Of a stretch of 64,000 bases of DNA, positions 33,032-46,313 are shown one piece after another; position 1 is the stretch's first letter, and each line of letters opens with the position of its first letter. Under the pieces are notes generated by a model. It ran no database searches, had not been told where the DNA came from, and worked only from the letters and a program-made list of their open reading frames with translations. The DNA lies in NCBI GenBank assembly GCA_005885515.1, contig VAWK01000019.1:38832-102831 (forward strand). Reading direction: 5' to 3'. The DNA is from Actinomycetota bacterium. Lineage in GTDB: Bacteria > Actinomycetota > Thermoleophilia > Solirubrobacterales > Solirubrobacteraceae. Position numbers and translations under genes: made by a program.

Positions 33032-35335
33032 ATGAGCATCATCCGTTCACGGACTCCAAGCGGCTGGCGTGCCGCCGCGGTCGCCGCGCGCCTGTGCGCA
33101 GCGCTGGCCGCGCTGCTGTGTGCGGCGCTCGCGCTGCCCGGTGCGGCGCTCGCGGCACCGTCCTCGCTGCCGGCGAAACTGGGGACCGCGCCGCAGCCGG
33201 GCCCGCCGATCCTCTACCAGCCGCCCGCGAGCGCCCCCGCGCTTGAAAACGCGCCCGGCTCGATCTGGCACGCCGCGCCGATCCTCGTCTCCGGCGCAAG
33301 CGCCTACCGCGGCGGCGGCGAGTTCGTCTACCAGGGCTACGTGTACGACGACCACGGCGCCAAGCTGGTCGCGGACCGGACCAACCCAATGAACTCCCCG
33401 GGCGGCAACCCTTCCGGCGGCGATCTGTTCTCGGCGCCGGATGGCACCTACACCTACCCGACCGGGGCGGGCTATGACGAGAACGCCGCCAACCTGATCG
33501 AACTGCGCGTGCGCCCGACGAGCGAAGCGACCGCCTTCCGGATCACGCTCAACACGCTTGAAAACCCGAGCCTCGTCGCCACCGCGATCGCGATCGGCGG
33601 TACCGAAGGGCAGAGCCATCCGTTCCCGTTCGGCGCCAACGTCAGCGCGCCGGCGCAGCTGTTCCTCACGATCCACGGTGAAACGGCGGTGCTGACCGAT
33701 GCCGTCACCGGCGCCGTCGTGCCCGGTCCGGCGCCCAGCGTCAGCGTGGACCTCGTGCGGCACCAGATCACCGTGCTGGTGCCCCACAGCGAGTGGAACC
33801 CGGGCACCTCCGTCGTGCGCCTGGCCGCCGGCGTGGGCCTCTGGAACACGGCCGCCGGCCGCTACCTGCTGCCGCGCGCCGAGGCCAACGAAACCGAACC
33901 CGGCGGGGCCGGGGAAGACCCCAACCCGCCCGCCTTCTTCGACGTGGCCTTCCGCTTTAACGCGCAGGAGCCGGTGCCGGGGACGCCCGGCCCCGAAACA
34001 AGCAGCGACCCCGCCTGGTGGCGTGAGCAGGCGCAGTCGCATGCGCTTCAGGCCGGCGACATCAGCCGCTTCCACGCCGAAGTCGACTTCTCAAAGCTCG
34101 CCAAACACGTCAACACCGACATGCCCGGCGAAGCCACCGGCGTGCCCCAGAGCGGCGTGTTCGACCGCATCCTCGCCTCGCACTTCTTCGAAGGCCAGGG
34201 CGCCGACTACGCCACGGGCGGCTGCGGCAAAGCGTCCGGGTGCAGCGGCGAGATGCGCGGCCAGCTGCAGCCGTATGCGATCTACGTGCCGCGCGGCCCC
34301 GTGCCGGCGGCCGGCTGGGGCCTGACCCTGCTGCTGCACTCGCTGTCGGCCAACTACACCCAGTTCGAGGGCACGCACAACCAGTCGCAGTTCGCCAATC
34401 GCGGGTCGGGCTCGATCGTGATCACGCCGTCCGGACGCGGGCCCGACGGCTGGTACTACGACCACGCCGGCGCCAACACGTTCGAAACGTGGGCCGACGT
34501 CGCGGCCCACTACAAGCTCAATCCCTCCTTGACCGATATCGCCGGCTACTCGATGGGCGGCTACGGCACGTACAAGTTCTCGACCCAGTTCCCCGACCTG
34601 TTCGCCAAGGCTCAGCCCACGGTCGGCCCACCCGCGCTGGGCATCTGGGTGCCCCCCGCCGAACCGACCGGCGGCGAGCAGACGCTGACGCAGCGCATGC
34701 TGGCCTCCGTGCGCAACATCCCGTTCCTCATCTGGGATGAGACCAGCGACGAGCTCGTGCCGATCGCCGGCGTGCGCGAACAGGTGAAAAAGTTCGACTC
34801 GCTCGGCTACCGCTACGAATTCGACGAATTCCACGTCGGCGACCACCTCGCACTCGCCATCAACGACGAATTCAAACCGGCGGCAGAATTCCTCGACACG
34901 GCCACCGTGCAGCCGAACCCGCCGCACGTCAGCTACACCTACAACCCGACGATGGACTTCCAGGCCGACGGGACCACCGCGGGGCACGCCTACTGGCTCT
35001 ACGGCGTGGAACTGCGCGACTCGAGCGGCACCGCCCCGCTGGGCACGATCGACGTGCGCTCGGAGGGCTTTGGCGTCGGCGACCCGCCGGCGTCGGCGAC
35101 ACAGTTCGGCGCCGGCGTGCTCACCGGCGGGCAGCTCGGCGCGCTGCCCTTCACCAGCGAAAGCAAGACCTGGGGCGCCGCGCCCAAGACGCCCGCGAAG
35201 GACGCGCTGGACATACAGGCGACCAACGTCTCGCAGGTGACGATCGACGCCAAGCGGGCAAAGGTCGACTGCCGCGCCCAGCTGAAGGTCACGAGCGACG
35301 GGCCGCTGACGGTCAAGCTGGCCGACTGCGGCTAA
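33032..35335 (+). CDS. Secreted multidomain alpha/beta hydrolase (glucodextranase-like N-domain plus esterase/peptidase-like domain)
   Basis: Signal peptide (AALCAALALPGAALA), GYSMGGYGTYKF nucleophile elbow, DELVP and DHLAL as candidate Asp/His. Confidence 0.8.
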   Translation: MSIIRSRTPSGWRAAAVAARLCAALAALLCAALALPGAALAAPSSLPAKLGTAPQPGPPILYQPPASAPALENAPGSIWHAAPILVSGASAYRGGGEFVYQGYVYDDHGAKLVADRTNPMNSPGGNPSGGDLFSAPDGTYTYPTGAGYDENAANLIELRVRPTSEATAFRITLNTLENPSLVATAIAIGGTEGQSHPFPFGANVSAPAQLFLTIHGETAVLTDAVTGAVVPGPAPSVSVDLVRHQITVLVPHSEWNPGTSVVRLAAGVGLWNTAAGRYLLPRAEANETEPGGAGEDPNPPAFFDVAFRFNAQEPVPGTPGPETSSDPAWWREQAQSHALQAGDISRFHAEVDFSKLAKHVNTDMPGEATGVPQSGVFDRILASHFFEGQGADYATGGCGKASGCSGEMRGQLQPYAIYVPRGPVPAAGWGLTLLLHSLSANYTQFEGTHNQSQFANRGSGSIVITPSGRGPDGWYYDHAGANTFETWADVAAHYKLNPSLTDIAGYSMGGYGTYKFSTQFPDLFAKAQPTVGPPALGIWVPPAEPTGGEQTLTQRMLASVRNIPFLIWDETSDELVPIAGVREQVKKFDSLGYRYEFDEFHVGDHLALAINDEFKPAAEFLDTATVQPNPPHVSYTYNPTMDFQADGTTAGHAYWLYGVELRDSSGTAPLGTIDVRSEGFGVGDPPASATQFGAGVLTGGQLGALPFTSESKTWGAAPKTPAKDALDIQATNVSQVTIDAKRAKVDCRAQLKVTSDGPLTVKLADCG

Positions 35336-35433
35336 CGGTCGGCTGACGGCCGGACCCGACGGACCGGCGCGACGCGCGCTGGCGGCGCCCGCCTGCCGTC
35401 CGAGCCGGGCGGGGCGGTAGCTATGCTTTCCTC

Positions 35434-38301
<2,868 letters not shown>

Positions 38302-38331
38302 GCCGGCGCCTCGCGACCCGCTGATAGCGTG

Positions 38332-39454
38332 ATGGCGATGGCTGCGACCGCGCCGACCGAGCCCACGCCGCAACGCCTGGCGGCCATTCGCGAGCAGCTG
38401 CAGCTGCTCGCGGACTATCTTTGACCCGGCTGCACTGGGCGAGCGCGTGGCGGCGCTCGAGGCGCAGATGGGCACGACGGACTTCTGGAGCGACTCCGAG
38501 CGCGCCGCGATCGTGTCGGCCGAGCACGCTCGCGCGTCGCGGCGACTCGAGGCGTTCAGCGAGCTGCAGCGCGACGTCGATGACCTCGACGGGCTCGCGC
38601 AGATGGCGCTCGAGGAGCCGGCGCTGCAGCCGGAGGTGGACGAGCAGATCGCCGCGGTTGAGTCGCGCCTGGAGGCGCTTGAGGAGCAGCGGCTGTTCTC
38701 GGGCCGCTATGACGCGGGCGACGCGCTGGTGAGCGTCAACGCCGGCGCGGGGGGCACCGACGCGCAGGACTGGGCGGAGATGGTTCTGCGCATGGAGATG
38801 CGCTGGGCCGAACGCCGCGGCTTCGAGGTGCAGCTGCTGGAGGTGAGCCCCGGGGAGGAAGCGGGCATCAAGTCCGCCACCTTCCGCGCCTCCGGCGAGA
38901 ACGCCTACGGGCTGTTCGGTGCCGAGCGCGGCGTGCACCGGCTGGTGCGCCTGTCGCCCTTCGACTCGGCGCACCGCCGCCAGACCAGCTTCGCCGGCGT
39001 TGAGGTGGCACCGGTGGTCGAGGACGCGGGCGAGATCGAGATCGACGAGGACGACCTGCTGCTCGACACCTACCGCGCGTCAGGCGCCGGCGGGCAGCAC
39101 GTGAACAAGACCGACTCGGCCGTGCGCATCACGCACCGACCCACCGGCATCGTGGTGCAGTGCCAGAACGAGCGCTCCCAGTCCTCCAACCGCGCCACCG
39201 CGATGTCGATGCTGCGCGCCAGGCTGCTCGCGCTGCGCGAGCGCGAGCGCGAGGAGGAGATCGCGCGCGAGAAGGGTGAGGCGCAGGATGTCAACTTCGG
39301 CTCACAGATCCGCTCCTACGTGATGCACCCCTACACGATGGTCAAGGACCACCGCACCGGGGCTGAGGTGGGCGACGTCGAGCGCGTGCTGGGAGGCGAT
39401 CTGGACGGGTTCGTGCGCGCGTACCTGCTGCGCGCCGCGTCGCGGGGACGCTAG
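38332..39454 (+). CDS. prfB: Peptide chain release factor 2, expressed through +1 programmed frameshift
   Basis: ORF1 [30 protein letters not shown] then CTT-TGA-C; ORF2 [24 protein letters not shown]...[14 protein letters not shown]...[18 protein letters not shown]. Confidence 0.95.
38419..38425 (+). other. RF2 autoregulatory frameshift site CTTTGAC
   Basis: tat ctt TGA c at 38416-38425; in-frame UGA at 38422-38424; +1 shift enters the RF2 body frame. Confidence 0.95.
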
Positions 39455-39456
39455 CC

Positions 39457-40293
39457 GTGGAGGAGGTGCAGGCGCTCGTGCGCAGGGCGCTGGCCGAGGA
39501 CGTCGGCTCAGGCGACGTCACGACCGCCGCCACCGTCGACGAGGACGCGCGCGCGCGGGCGCTGATCACGCAAAAGGCCGCCGGCGTGCTCTACGGGCTG
39601 GCGCCGGCGGCGGCGGCGTTTGCCCTGCTGGACGAGCAGGCCGTGACCGAGCCGCTGGCCGAGGAGGGCGTGTGGCGCGAGCAGGCGGGGCCGGTGATGG
39701 CGGTGCACGGGCGCGCCCGCGCGCTGCTCACGGCTGAGCGCACGGCGCTGAACTTCCTCGCCCACCTGTCGGGCGTTGCCACGATGGCCGCGCGCGCGGT
39801 GCGGGCGGTGGAGGGCACGGGCACGAAGGTGCTCGATACCCGCAAGACGACCCCCGGCCTGCGGGCGCTCGAGAAGGCAGCCGTGCGCGCCGGCGGCGCC
39901 GACAATCACCGCGCCGGCCTGTACGACGCGATCCTGATCAAGGAGAACCACATCGCCGCCGCGGGAGGCGTGGCGCGGGCGATCGCGCGCGCCCGCGCGC
40001 ACGCGCCCGAGCTCGCCGCTACGCTCGAGGTCGAGGTGCGCGACGCCGAGGAGATTGAACAGGCGCTGGCCGCCGGGGCCTCCCGCCTGCTGCTGGACAA
40101 CATGGACGAGCAGCGCCTGCGCGCGGCGGTCGCCCAGGTGGCGGGCCGCGCCCAGCTGGAGGCAAGCGGCGGCGTGACGCTGCAGACGCTGAGGGCGTGT
40201 GCGCAGACGGGGATAGAATGGGTCTCGATGGGCGCGCTCACCCACTCCGCGCCGGCCCTCGATGTGTCCATGACCCTGGAGCTGTGCTCATGA
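39457..40293 (+). CDS. nadC: Nicotinate-nucleotide diphosphorylase (carboxylating)
   Basis: VLDTRKTTPGLRALEKAAVRAGGADNHRAGLYDAILIKENHI. Confidence 0.97.
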   Translation: MEEVQALVRRALAEDVGSGDVTTAATVDEDARARALITQKAAGVLYGLAPAAAAFALLDEQAVTEPLAEEGVWREQAGPVMAVHGRARALLTAERTALNFLAHLSGVATMAARAVRAVEGTGTKVLDTRKTTPGLRALEKAAVRAGGADNHRAGLYDAILIKENHIAAAGGVARAIARARAHAPELAATLEVEVRDAEEIEQALAAGASRLLLDNMDEQRLRAAVAQVAGRAQLEASGGVTLQTLRACAQTGIEWVSMGALTHSAPALDVSMTLELCS

Positions 40294-40315
40294 CGCGCCT
40301 CGAGCCACCCCGGTC

Positions 40316-41419
40316 ATGCGCGCGCCCCAGCCCGCCGAGGCCCGCTCGCTGATGGCCAGCGCGCTGCCGATGGCTCCCGCGCAGGCGAGCGCGCCGGCGC
40401 TCAGTGCGACCGAGATCGCGTGCCTGCAGCGGGAGGTGCGGGCGCTCGCGGCGGAGCGCAACGCCGTGATACTGGCCCACAACTACCAGCTGCCCGAGGT
40501 GCAGCAGGTGGCCGACTACGTGGGTGACTCGCTCGGGCTCTCACGCCGCGCGGCGGGCTCCGACAGCGACACGATCGTGTTCTGCGGCGTGCACTTCATG
40601 GCCGAGACCGCTTCCGTGCTATGCCCCGACAAGACCGTCCTGATCCCCGATCCGGACGCCGGCTGCTCGCTCGCGGCCTCGATCGATGCCGAGCAGCTGC
40701 GCGACTGGAAGGCACGCTACCCCGATGGCGTGGTGGTCATGTACGTGAACACCACCGCCGAGGTCAAGGCCCTGACCGACTACTGCTGCACCTCGGCCAA
40801 CGCGGTGGAGGTCGTGCGACACGTCCTCGCCACCCACGGCGAACAGACCGAGATCCTCTTTGGTCCCGACATGTGGCTCGGCGCGTACGTCGAGCGGCAG
40901 CTGGGTCGCCGAATGCACGTGTGGGACGGCGAGTGCCACGTTCACGCCGGCATTCGCCCCGCCGACATCGAGGCCACGCGCGCGGCCCATCCGGGGGCTG
41001 AGTTCCTCATCCACCCCGAGTGCGGCTGCACCACCAGCGTGATGGAGTACGTCGCCGCCGGCGACGTGTCGGCGGAGGGCGTGCACATGCTCTCGACCGG
41101 GGGCATGCTCTCCTACGCGCACGCGGCCGAGCGCGAGGTCAAGCGCGCCGGGGGCCAGCCTGGCAACGGGAGCGCCGCCGGCCCCATGCGCGAGGCGGTG
41201 GTGGCAACGGAGACCGGGATGCTCTACCCGCTGCAGATGGCGGCGCCCGACGTGCGCTTCATCGCGGCCAACCCCGAGGCGTCGTGCGTGTACATGAAGA
41301 TGATCACGCTGCCCAAGCTGCGCGACTCGCTGCGCCACATGCGCCACGAGGTGCGCGTCCCGGAGGAGATCGCCAGCCGCGCCCGCGTGCCGATCGACCG
41401 CATGGTCGCGATCGGTTAG
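40316..41419 (+). CDS. nadA: Quinolinate synthase
   Basis: VILAHNYQLPEVQQVADYVGDSLGLSR...FCGVHFMAETASVLCPDKTVLIPDPDAGCSLA...HPECGC. Confidence 0.97.
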   Translation: MRAPQPAEARSLMASALPMAPAQASAPALSATEIACLQREVRALAAERNAVILAHNYQLPEVQQVADYVGDSLGLSRRAAGSDSDTIVFCGVHFMAETASVLCPDKTVLIPDPDAGCSLAASIDAEQLRDWKARYPDGVVVMYVNTTAEVKALTDYCCTSANAVEVVRHVLATHGEQTEILFGPDMWLGAYVERQLGRRMHVWDGECHVHAGIRPADIEATRAAHPGAEFLIHPECGCTTSVMEYVAAGDVSAEGVHMLSTGGMLSYAHAAEREVKRAGGQPGNGSAAGPMREAVVATETGMLYPLQMAAPDVRFIAANPEASCVYMKMITLPKLRDSLRHMRHEVRVPEEIASRARVPIDRMVAIG

Positions 41420-42666
41420 AACTCGTCCGCAGCGTGCGGTCCCACGCACGCCACCGCGAGCTCGTCGGCCACGCTGGAGGCGGCCTCGCGAACCTCATCG
41501 AAGCTGACCGCGTCGAGCCGCGCGATCGCCTCGTCTGGATCGACCGACTCGCCGAACACGATCTGCTGGTTGGCGCCGTAGCGTGCGACCGCGCCGGTGT
41601 TCTCGAACGCCAGCACGCGCCGGCCGGCTGCGTAGGCGCGGGCCCGCGCCACCTCTGCCTCAGTCGGGCCGTGCTCGCTCAATTCGGTGACGATCTCGCG
41701 CATGCGCGTGTAGGCCTCGATGCACTTGGCCGACTCGAGCCCCGACCCGAGCTGCAGGATCGGCACGTCGGCGAGCGCATGATCGACGGCATAGACCGAG
41801 TAGCACAGGCCGCGCTTCTCACGGATCTCCTCAAACAGGCGCGAGCCCATCGAGCCGCCGAGCAGCGTCGAGTAGATCGTCAGTGCGGCTCGCTTGCGTG
41901 CGTCCCTGACGGGCACCGCCGGACGGTAGATCATCCGCAGGTGCGACTGGTTCGTGTCGCGCTGGTCGACGAGCACCTGTGGCGCGAAGTCAGGCGCCGG
42001 CTCATACGGCTCGGGCGGGGCCAGCGCGGGGAAGCGCGCGAAACACTCCTGCACAGCCGCGGGCGCGGGCAGATGGTCGAGGTTGCCAACCAGAAACGCT
42101 CCTCCGCGGACTCCCGCCCAGCGGCGCTCGCGGAAGCCGACGATGCCCTCGCGCGTGAAGCTCCTCAGGTTCTGCTCCGGACCGAGCACCGTGCGCCCCA
42201 GCGGGTGCTCGCCGAACGCGGCCTGGTCGATCAGGTACTCGGCGACCGTGGAAGGCTGGTCGTACGCCCGGTTGATCTCCTGGATCACCACGCCCCGCTC
42301 GCGGTCCAGCTCCTCGGCGTCAAGTCGCGGGCGCCCGACGAAGTCGGTCAGCAGGTCGATCGCCTCGGGCGCGCTCTCTGCGCGCACGGTGATGTGGAAC
42401 GCGACCAGGTCGTGACTGGTATAGGCGTTGAGCACTCCCCCCAGCCGCTCCGCGGTCTCGTTGACGTCCTTGTAGGTGGGGTACTTCTCCCCACCCTTGA
42501 ACACGAGGTGCTCGAGGAAGTGAGCCGTTCCATTCTCCTCGGGGCGCTCGCTGCGCGCGCCGGCGTCGAACGCCACCAGCACCGTGAGCGCCCGCGTGCC
42601 CGGCAAGCCGATGGCGTGCACAGGCAGCTCGTTGGCGGCGACGGTGCTGGTCTGGATGACGCTCAC
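41416..42666 (-). CDS. M16 family zinc metallopeptidase
   Basis: NGTAHFLEHLVFKGGEKYP (HxxEH); RERGVVIQEINRAYDQP. Confidence 0.95.
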   Translation of the reverse strand: MSVIQTSTVAANELPVHAIGLPGTRALTVLVAFDAGARSERPEENGTAHFLEHLVFKGGEKYPTYKDVNETAERLGGVLNAYTSHDLVAFHITVRAESAPEAIDLLTDFVGRPRLDAEELDRERGVVIQEINRAYDQPSTVAEYLIDQAAFGEHPLGRTVLGPEQNLRSFTREGIVGFRERRWAGVRGGAFLVGNLDHLPAPAAVQECFARFPALAPPEPYEPAPDFAPQVLVDQRDTNQSHLRMIYRPAVPVRDARKRAALTIYSTLLGGSMGSRLFEEIREKRGLCYSVYAVDHALADVPILQLGSGLESAKCIEAYTRMREIVTELSEHGPTEAEVARARAYAAGRRVLAFENTGAVARYGANQQIVFGESVDPDEAIARLDAVSFDEVREAASSVADELAVACVGPHAADEF

Positions 42667-42826
42667 CGGCGTACCTTAGAAGGTCGCAGCGAAACCGCTT
42701 GGGTGCAGGCGCCGTGCGCACACGGCGAGATGGCCCGGCGCCCGCGCGACGCCGGCGGCGATGCGGCTCGATGGCGCACCCGCGTACGGCGCCTCGGATG
42801 GGGCTGACGCATACTCTGCGAGGGCC

Positions 42827-44023
42827 GTGTCCAGACGCCGACAGCCGCTTCGCGTTGTGCTGGTCCTTTGGGGCCTGATCCTGCTGGCCGCCGGGCTGTG
42901 GCTGGGCGGGCATCCGGAAGAGCTGCCGGGCTTCGCGCGCTCGCTGTTCGTCTCCGACCGCCAGACCCGCGTGGTCGACGAAGCGATCAATCGCATCGCG
43001 AACGACTACTACCGCCCGCTCGCCAGGAAGCGCTTGGCGGACGCCTCGATCGCGGGTGTGGTGGCGAGCCTTGGCGATCGCTTCTCGCACTATCTCAACG
43101 CGCAGGAATACCAGGAATTCAACCAGCCGCCCCGGTTCACCGGCATCGGCGTGGCCGTCGATCCCAATCGCAGCGGACTGCTAATCGCGCGGGTGTTCAA
43201 CTCCTCGCCGGCGGCCCGTGCGAGGCTGATGCCGGGAGACGTGATCGTGACCGTGAACGGGCGAAAGCTCGCCGGGCTCTCCGCGGAAGCGGCCGCCAAG
43301 CTGATCAAGGGCCCGCCCGGAACCGACGTGCGCCTGGGCGTGCGCGAGCACCGCGCGGGCCGCACGCTTGTGCGCACGCTGCTGATAACGCGCGCGCTGA
43401 TCTCCGAGCCCGTGGTCGACTCGGCGCTGCGAACGGTCGGCGGGATCAAGCTCGGGGCCGTCTCGCTCGCCTCCTTCAGCCCGGGGGCGCACGGCGAAGT
43501 CAGCGAAGCCGTGCGGAACGAGCTGCGGCAGGGAGCGCGGGGGATCATGCTCGACCTGCGCGCCAACGGCGGTGGCCTGGTGGAGGAGGCACGGCTGACC
43601 GCGAGCGTGTTCATCGCCAAGGGAGTGATCGTGATCACGCGCGGGCGCCGCCAGCCGACCCAGACGCTGACCGCCGCGGGCCACGCGATTTCCGCTTCGA
43701 TCCCGGTGGTGGTGCTGGTCGATCGCAACACGGCCTCCGCGGCCGAGATCGTCGCGGCGGCCCTGCAGGATCACCACCGCGCCACGATCGTCGGCGCGCA
43801 CACGTTTGGCAAGGGCGTGTTCCAGGAGGAGCAGCCGCTCTCCAACGGCGGCGCGCTGGACATCACGGTCGGCGAGTACTTCACCCCCAGCGGCCGCAAC
43901 CTGGGCGGCGGGGGGGTCAGGGAGGGAGCGGGCATCACACCCGAAGTGCTGGTGGCGCACGGCGTCGACACCGCGCGCGGCCTGAACGTGGCGCTGGGCA
44001 CGCTCGCCGCGAAGCTGCGGTGA
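42827..44023 (+). CDS. S41 family C-terminal processing peptidase with PDZ domain
   Basis: DRFSHYLNAQEYQEF...; VDRNTASAAEIVAAALQDHHRATIVGAHTFGKGVFQ (Ser/Lys); start uncertain (ORF opens at 42761). Confidence 0.92.
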   Translation: MSRRRQPLRVVLVLWGLILLAAGLWLGGHPEELPGFARSLFVSDRQTRVVDEAINRIANDYYRPLARKRLADASIAGVVASLGDRFSHYLNAQEYQEFNQPPRFTGIGVAVDPNRSGLLIARVFNSSPAARARLMPGDVIVTVNGRKLAGLSAEAAAKLIKGPPGTDVRLGVREHRAGRTLVRTLLITRALISEPVVDSALRTVGGIKLGAVSLASFSPGAHGEVSEAVRNELRQGARGIMLDLRANGGGLVEEARLTASVFIAKGVIVITRGRRQPTQTLTAAGHAISASIPVVVLVDRNTASAAEIVAAALQDHHRATIVGAHTFGKGVFQEEQPLSNGGALDITVGEYFTPSGRNLGGGGVREGAGITPEVLVAHGVDTARGLNVALGTLAAKLR

Positions 44024-45792
44024 AGCGCGCGCGCCCACGCGCGTCGCGGCCGCACCGCCGGGCGGCCACGCGGGAGACGCGGGTCGTGTGGCCGCCGAGC
44101 CAGCGCCAGAGCGCGCGCGAGGCGATCCAGGAGCTGATGCGCGCGCGCGGCCTGGCGGGTGGCTTCGATCGCCAGCTTGAGCGCGAGGCTGACAAGGCGT
44201 GCGACCGGCTGCCCGAGGACGGTGCGGGAGACCCGGGCCGGCGTGACCTGCGGGGCCTGGCGGCCTTCACGATCGATCCGCAAAGCGCGCGCGATTTCGA
44301 CGACGCACTGTCGGCCGAGCTCCTGCCCGACGGCGGCGTGCGCGTGTGGGTACACATCGCGGACGTCGCGGCCTACGTGCCGGAGGGGTCGGCGCTCGAC
44401 CTGGAGGCCCGCAGACGCGGCACGAGCGTGTACGTGCCCGGCGGGGTCGAGCCGATGCTGCCCGCGGTGCTCTCAAACGACACCTGCTCACTGGTCCCCG
44501 GCGCCGACCGGATGGCGGTCACGGCCGAGCTCGAGTTGCGGGGAGCGGAGGTGGTGCGCGCCTCGTTCTATCGCTCGATCATCCGCTCCGACGCGCGCTT
44601 GGACTACGAGCGCGTGGACCGCATCTTCACCGGCCGCGCGACTGCCGAGGAGCCGTGGGCGGCGCCTCTGGAGGCGGCGCGCGAGGCGGCCGCGGCGCTG
44701 CGGCGCGCGCGCGAGCAGCGCGGCGCGCTCGTGCTGGACTCGGAGGAGCCCGAGTTCCTCTTCGACCAGCAGGGCAACGTCGGCGAGATCCGGGCACGCG
44801 CGCAGACCGAGGCCCACCGCCTGATCGAGCACCTGATGATCGCCGCCAACGAGGCCGTCGCCCGGCTGTTGCAGCAGCGACGCGTGCCGTGCCTCTACCG
44901 CGTACACGAGCGCCCCGACCCCCAGAGCATCGCGCTGCTGGTCGAACAGCTCGCCTCGCTGGACGTACCGACTCCGCCTATGCCCGAGCACATGACCTCA
45001 GCACAGGCGGCCGAGCTGGTGGGCGAGATCTCGAGGCTCGTGGCTTACACGGTGCGCCGCACCGGACGCGGACACATGGCGCTCGGCTCGCTCGTGCTGC
45101 GCTCGCTGAAGCAGGCCTACTACTCGCCCAACAACCTCGGACACGCGGGTCTGCGCTCTGCGGCGTACTGCCATTTCACCTCGCCGATCCGCCGCTATCC
45201 CGACCTCGTGTGCCATCGCGCGCTGCTGTCTGCCGTCGGCACTGGCGAGCCGGCGCCGCGAGCCAGCGAGCTGGTCGAGCTCGGCGCGTGGGCGTCCGAG
45301 CGCGAGCGCGCGGCGATGACGATCGAGCGTGACGCCGATGACATCGCCCGCTGCTTTGCCCTCGAGGAGCTGCTGTATGAGTCCGGCTGGGAGCGGATCT
45401 TCTCCGGAGAGGTCGTGGGCCTGATCGCCGCGGGCGCGTTCATCGCGTTCGGCGGCCCGCTCGCCGGCGGCAGCGCGGGCCCCTCGCGCGCGGCGGCCTT
45501 GCCGGCCGAGCGGGCGTCCGGCATGCACGTGTTCGAGGGCCTGTTGCCCGTGCGGCGGATGAACGCGGGCCCGACGCAGGGCAGCGCTCGCGCAGCCCGT
45601 GCCGCCACGCCGGGCACGGGCGAGCGCGCGAGCGAGTGGTGGGAGCTCAGCCAGCTCGGAACGACCCTGCGCGGTCAGCGCACCGGCGCCACGCTGCGCC
45701 TGGGCGACCGGATCGACGTGCGCGTCGCCCGCGTGGACGCCCCGCGCGGCCGGGTAGACCTGCTCCCGGCCCCGCTCGAGCCCGATGGGTAG
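44020..45792 (+). CDS. RNB-domain exoribonuclease (RNase R/II-like) with C-terminal S1-like domain
   Basis: FTIDPQSARDFDDALSAELLPDGGVRVWVHIADVAAYV...YCHFTSPIRRYPDLVCHRAL; GTG start overlaps S41 stop. Confidence 0.92.
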   Translation: MKRARPRASRPHRRAATRETRVVWPPSQRQSAREAIQELMRARGLAGGFDRQLEREADKACDRLPEDGAGDPGRRDLRGLAAFTIDPQSARDFDDALSAELLPDGGVRVWVHIADVAAYVPEGSALDLEARRRGTSVYVPGGVEPMLPAVLSNDTCSLVPGADRMAVTAELELRGAEVVRASFYRSIIRSDARLDYERVDRIFTGRATAEEPWAAPLEAAREAAAALRRAREQRGALVLDSEEPEFLFDQQGNVGEIRARAQTEAHRLIEHLMIAANEAVARLLQQRRVPCLYRVHERPDPQSIALLVEQLASLDVPTPPMPEHMTSAQAAELVGEISRLVAYTVRRTGRGHMALGSLVLRSLKQAYYSPNNLGHAGLRSAAYCHFTSPIRRYPDLVCHRALLSAVGTGEPAPRASELVELGAWASERERAAMTIERDADDIARCFALEELLYESGWERIFSGEVVGLIAAGAFIAFGGPLAGGSAGPSRAAALPAERASGMHVFEGLLPVRRMNAGPTQGSARAARAATPGTGERASEWWELSQLGTTLRGQRTGATLRLGDRIDVRVARVDAPRGRVDLLPAPLEPDG

Positions 45793-45804
45793 GCTCGGAA
45801 GGCG

Positions 45805-46287
45805 ATGGCGAAGGGCAAGCGCAAGCGCAAGGTGGGACCTGGCGATGTGGCATCCAACCGCTACGCCGCCCACCGCTATCAGCTGCTGGACCGGCTGGAG
45901 TGCGGCATCGTGCTGGAGGGCACCGAGGTCAAGGCGCTGCGCTCCTCGGGGGCACAGCTGAAGGACGGCTACGCCGCCATGCGTGACGGCGAGCTGTGGC
46001 TGCACAGCGTGCACATACCGCCGTACGGCCCGGCCGCACGCGAGAACCACGATCCCGAGCGCGCGCGCAAGCTGCTCTTGCACCGCCGCGAGCTGGACCG
46101 CATCGCGGCGCGCGCGCAGGAGCGAGGCCTCACGCTGGTGCCGACGCGCATCTATTTCTCCGGCGCACACGCCAAGGTCGAGATCGCGCTGGCGCGGGGC
46201 AAGGACCTGTACGACAAGCGCCAGTCGCTGCGCGAGCGCGAGACCAGGCGCGATATCGAACGAGCCGTGCGGGAGGCGCGCCGCTGA
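45805..46287 (+). CDS. smpB: SsrA-binding protein
   Basis: ASNRYAAHRYQLLDRLECGIVLEGTEVKALRSSGAQLKDGYAAMRDGELWL. Confidence 0.98.
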   Translation: MAKGKRKRKVGPGDVASNRYAAHRYQLLDRLECGIVLEGTEVKALRSSGAQLKDGYAAMRDGELWLHSVHIPPYGPAARENHDPERARKLLLHRRELDRIAARAQERGLTLVPTRIYFSGAHAKVEIALARGKDLYDKRQSLRERETRRDIERAVREARR

Positions 46288-46313
46288 AGGTCAGGCCGCG
46301 TCGATGGCGTGGC

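Noticed and set aside
42868-45792. 974-aa ORF as a single protein
   Set aside because: The N-terminal half is an out-of-frame reading of the S41 peptidase gene; the RNase starts at GTG 44020.
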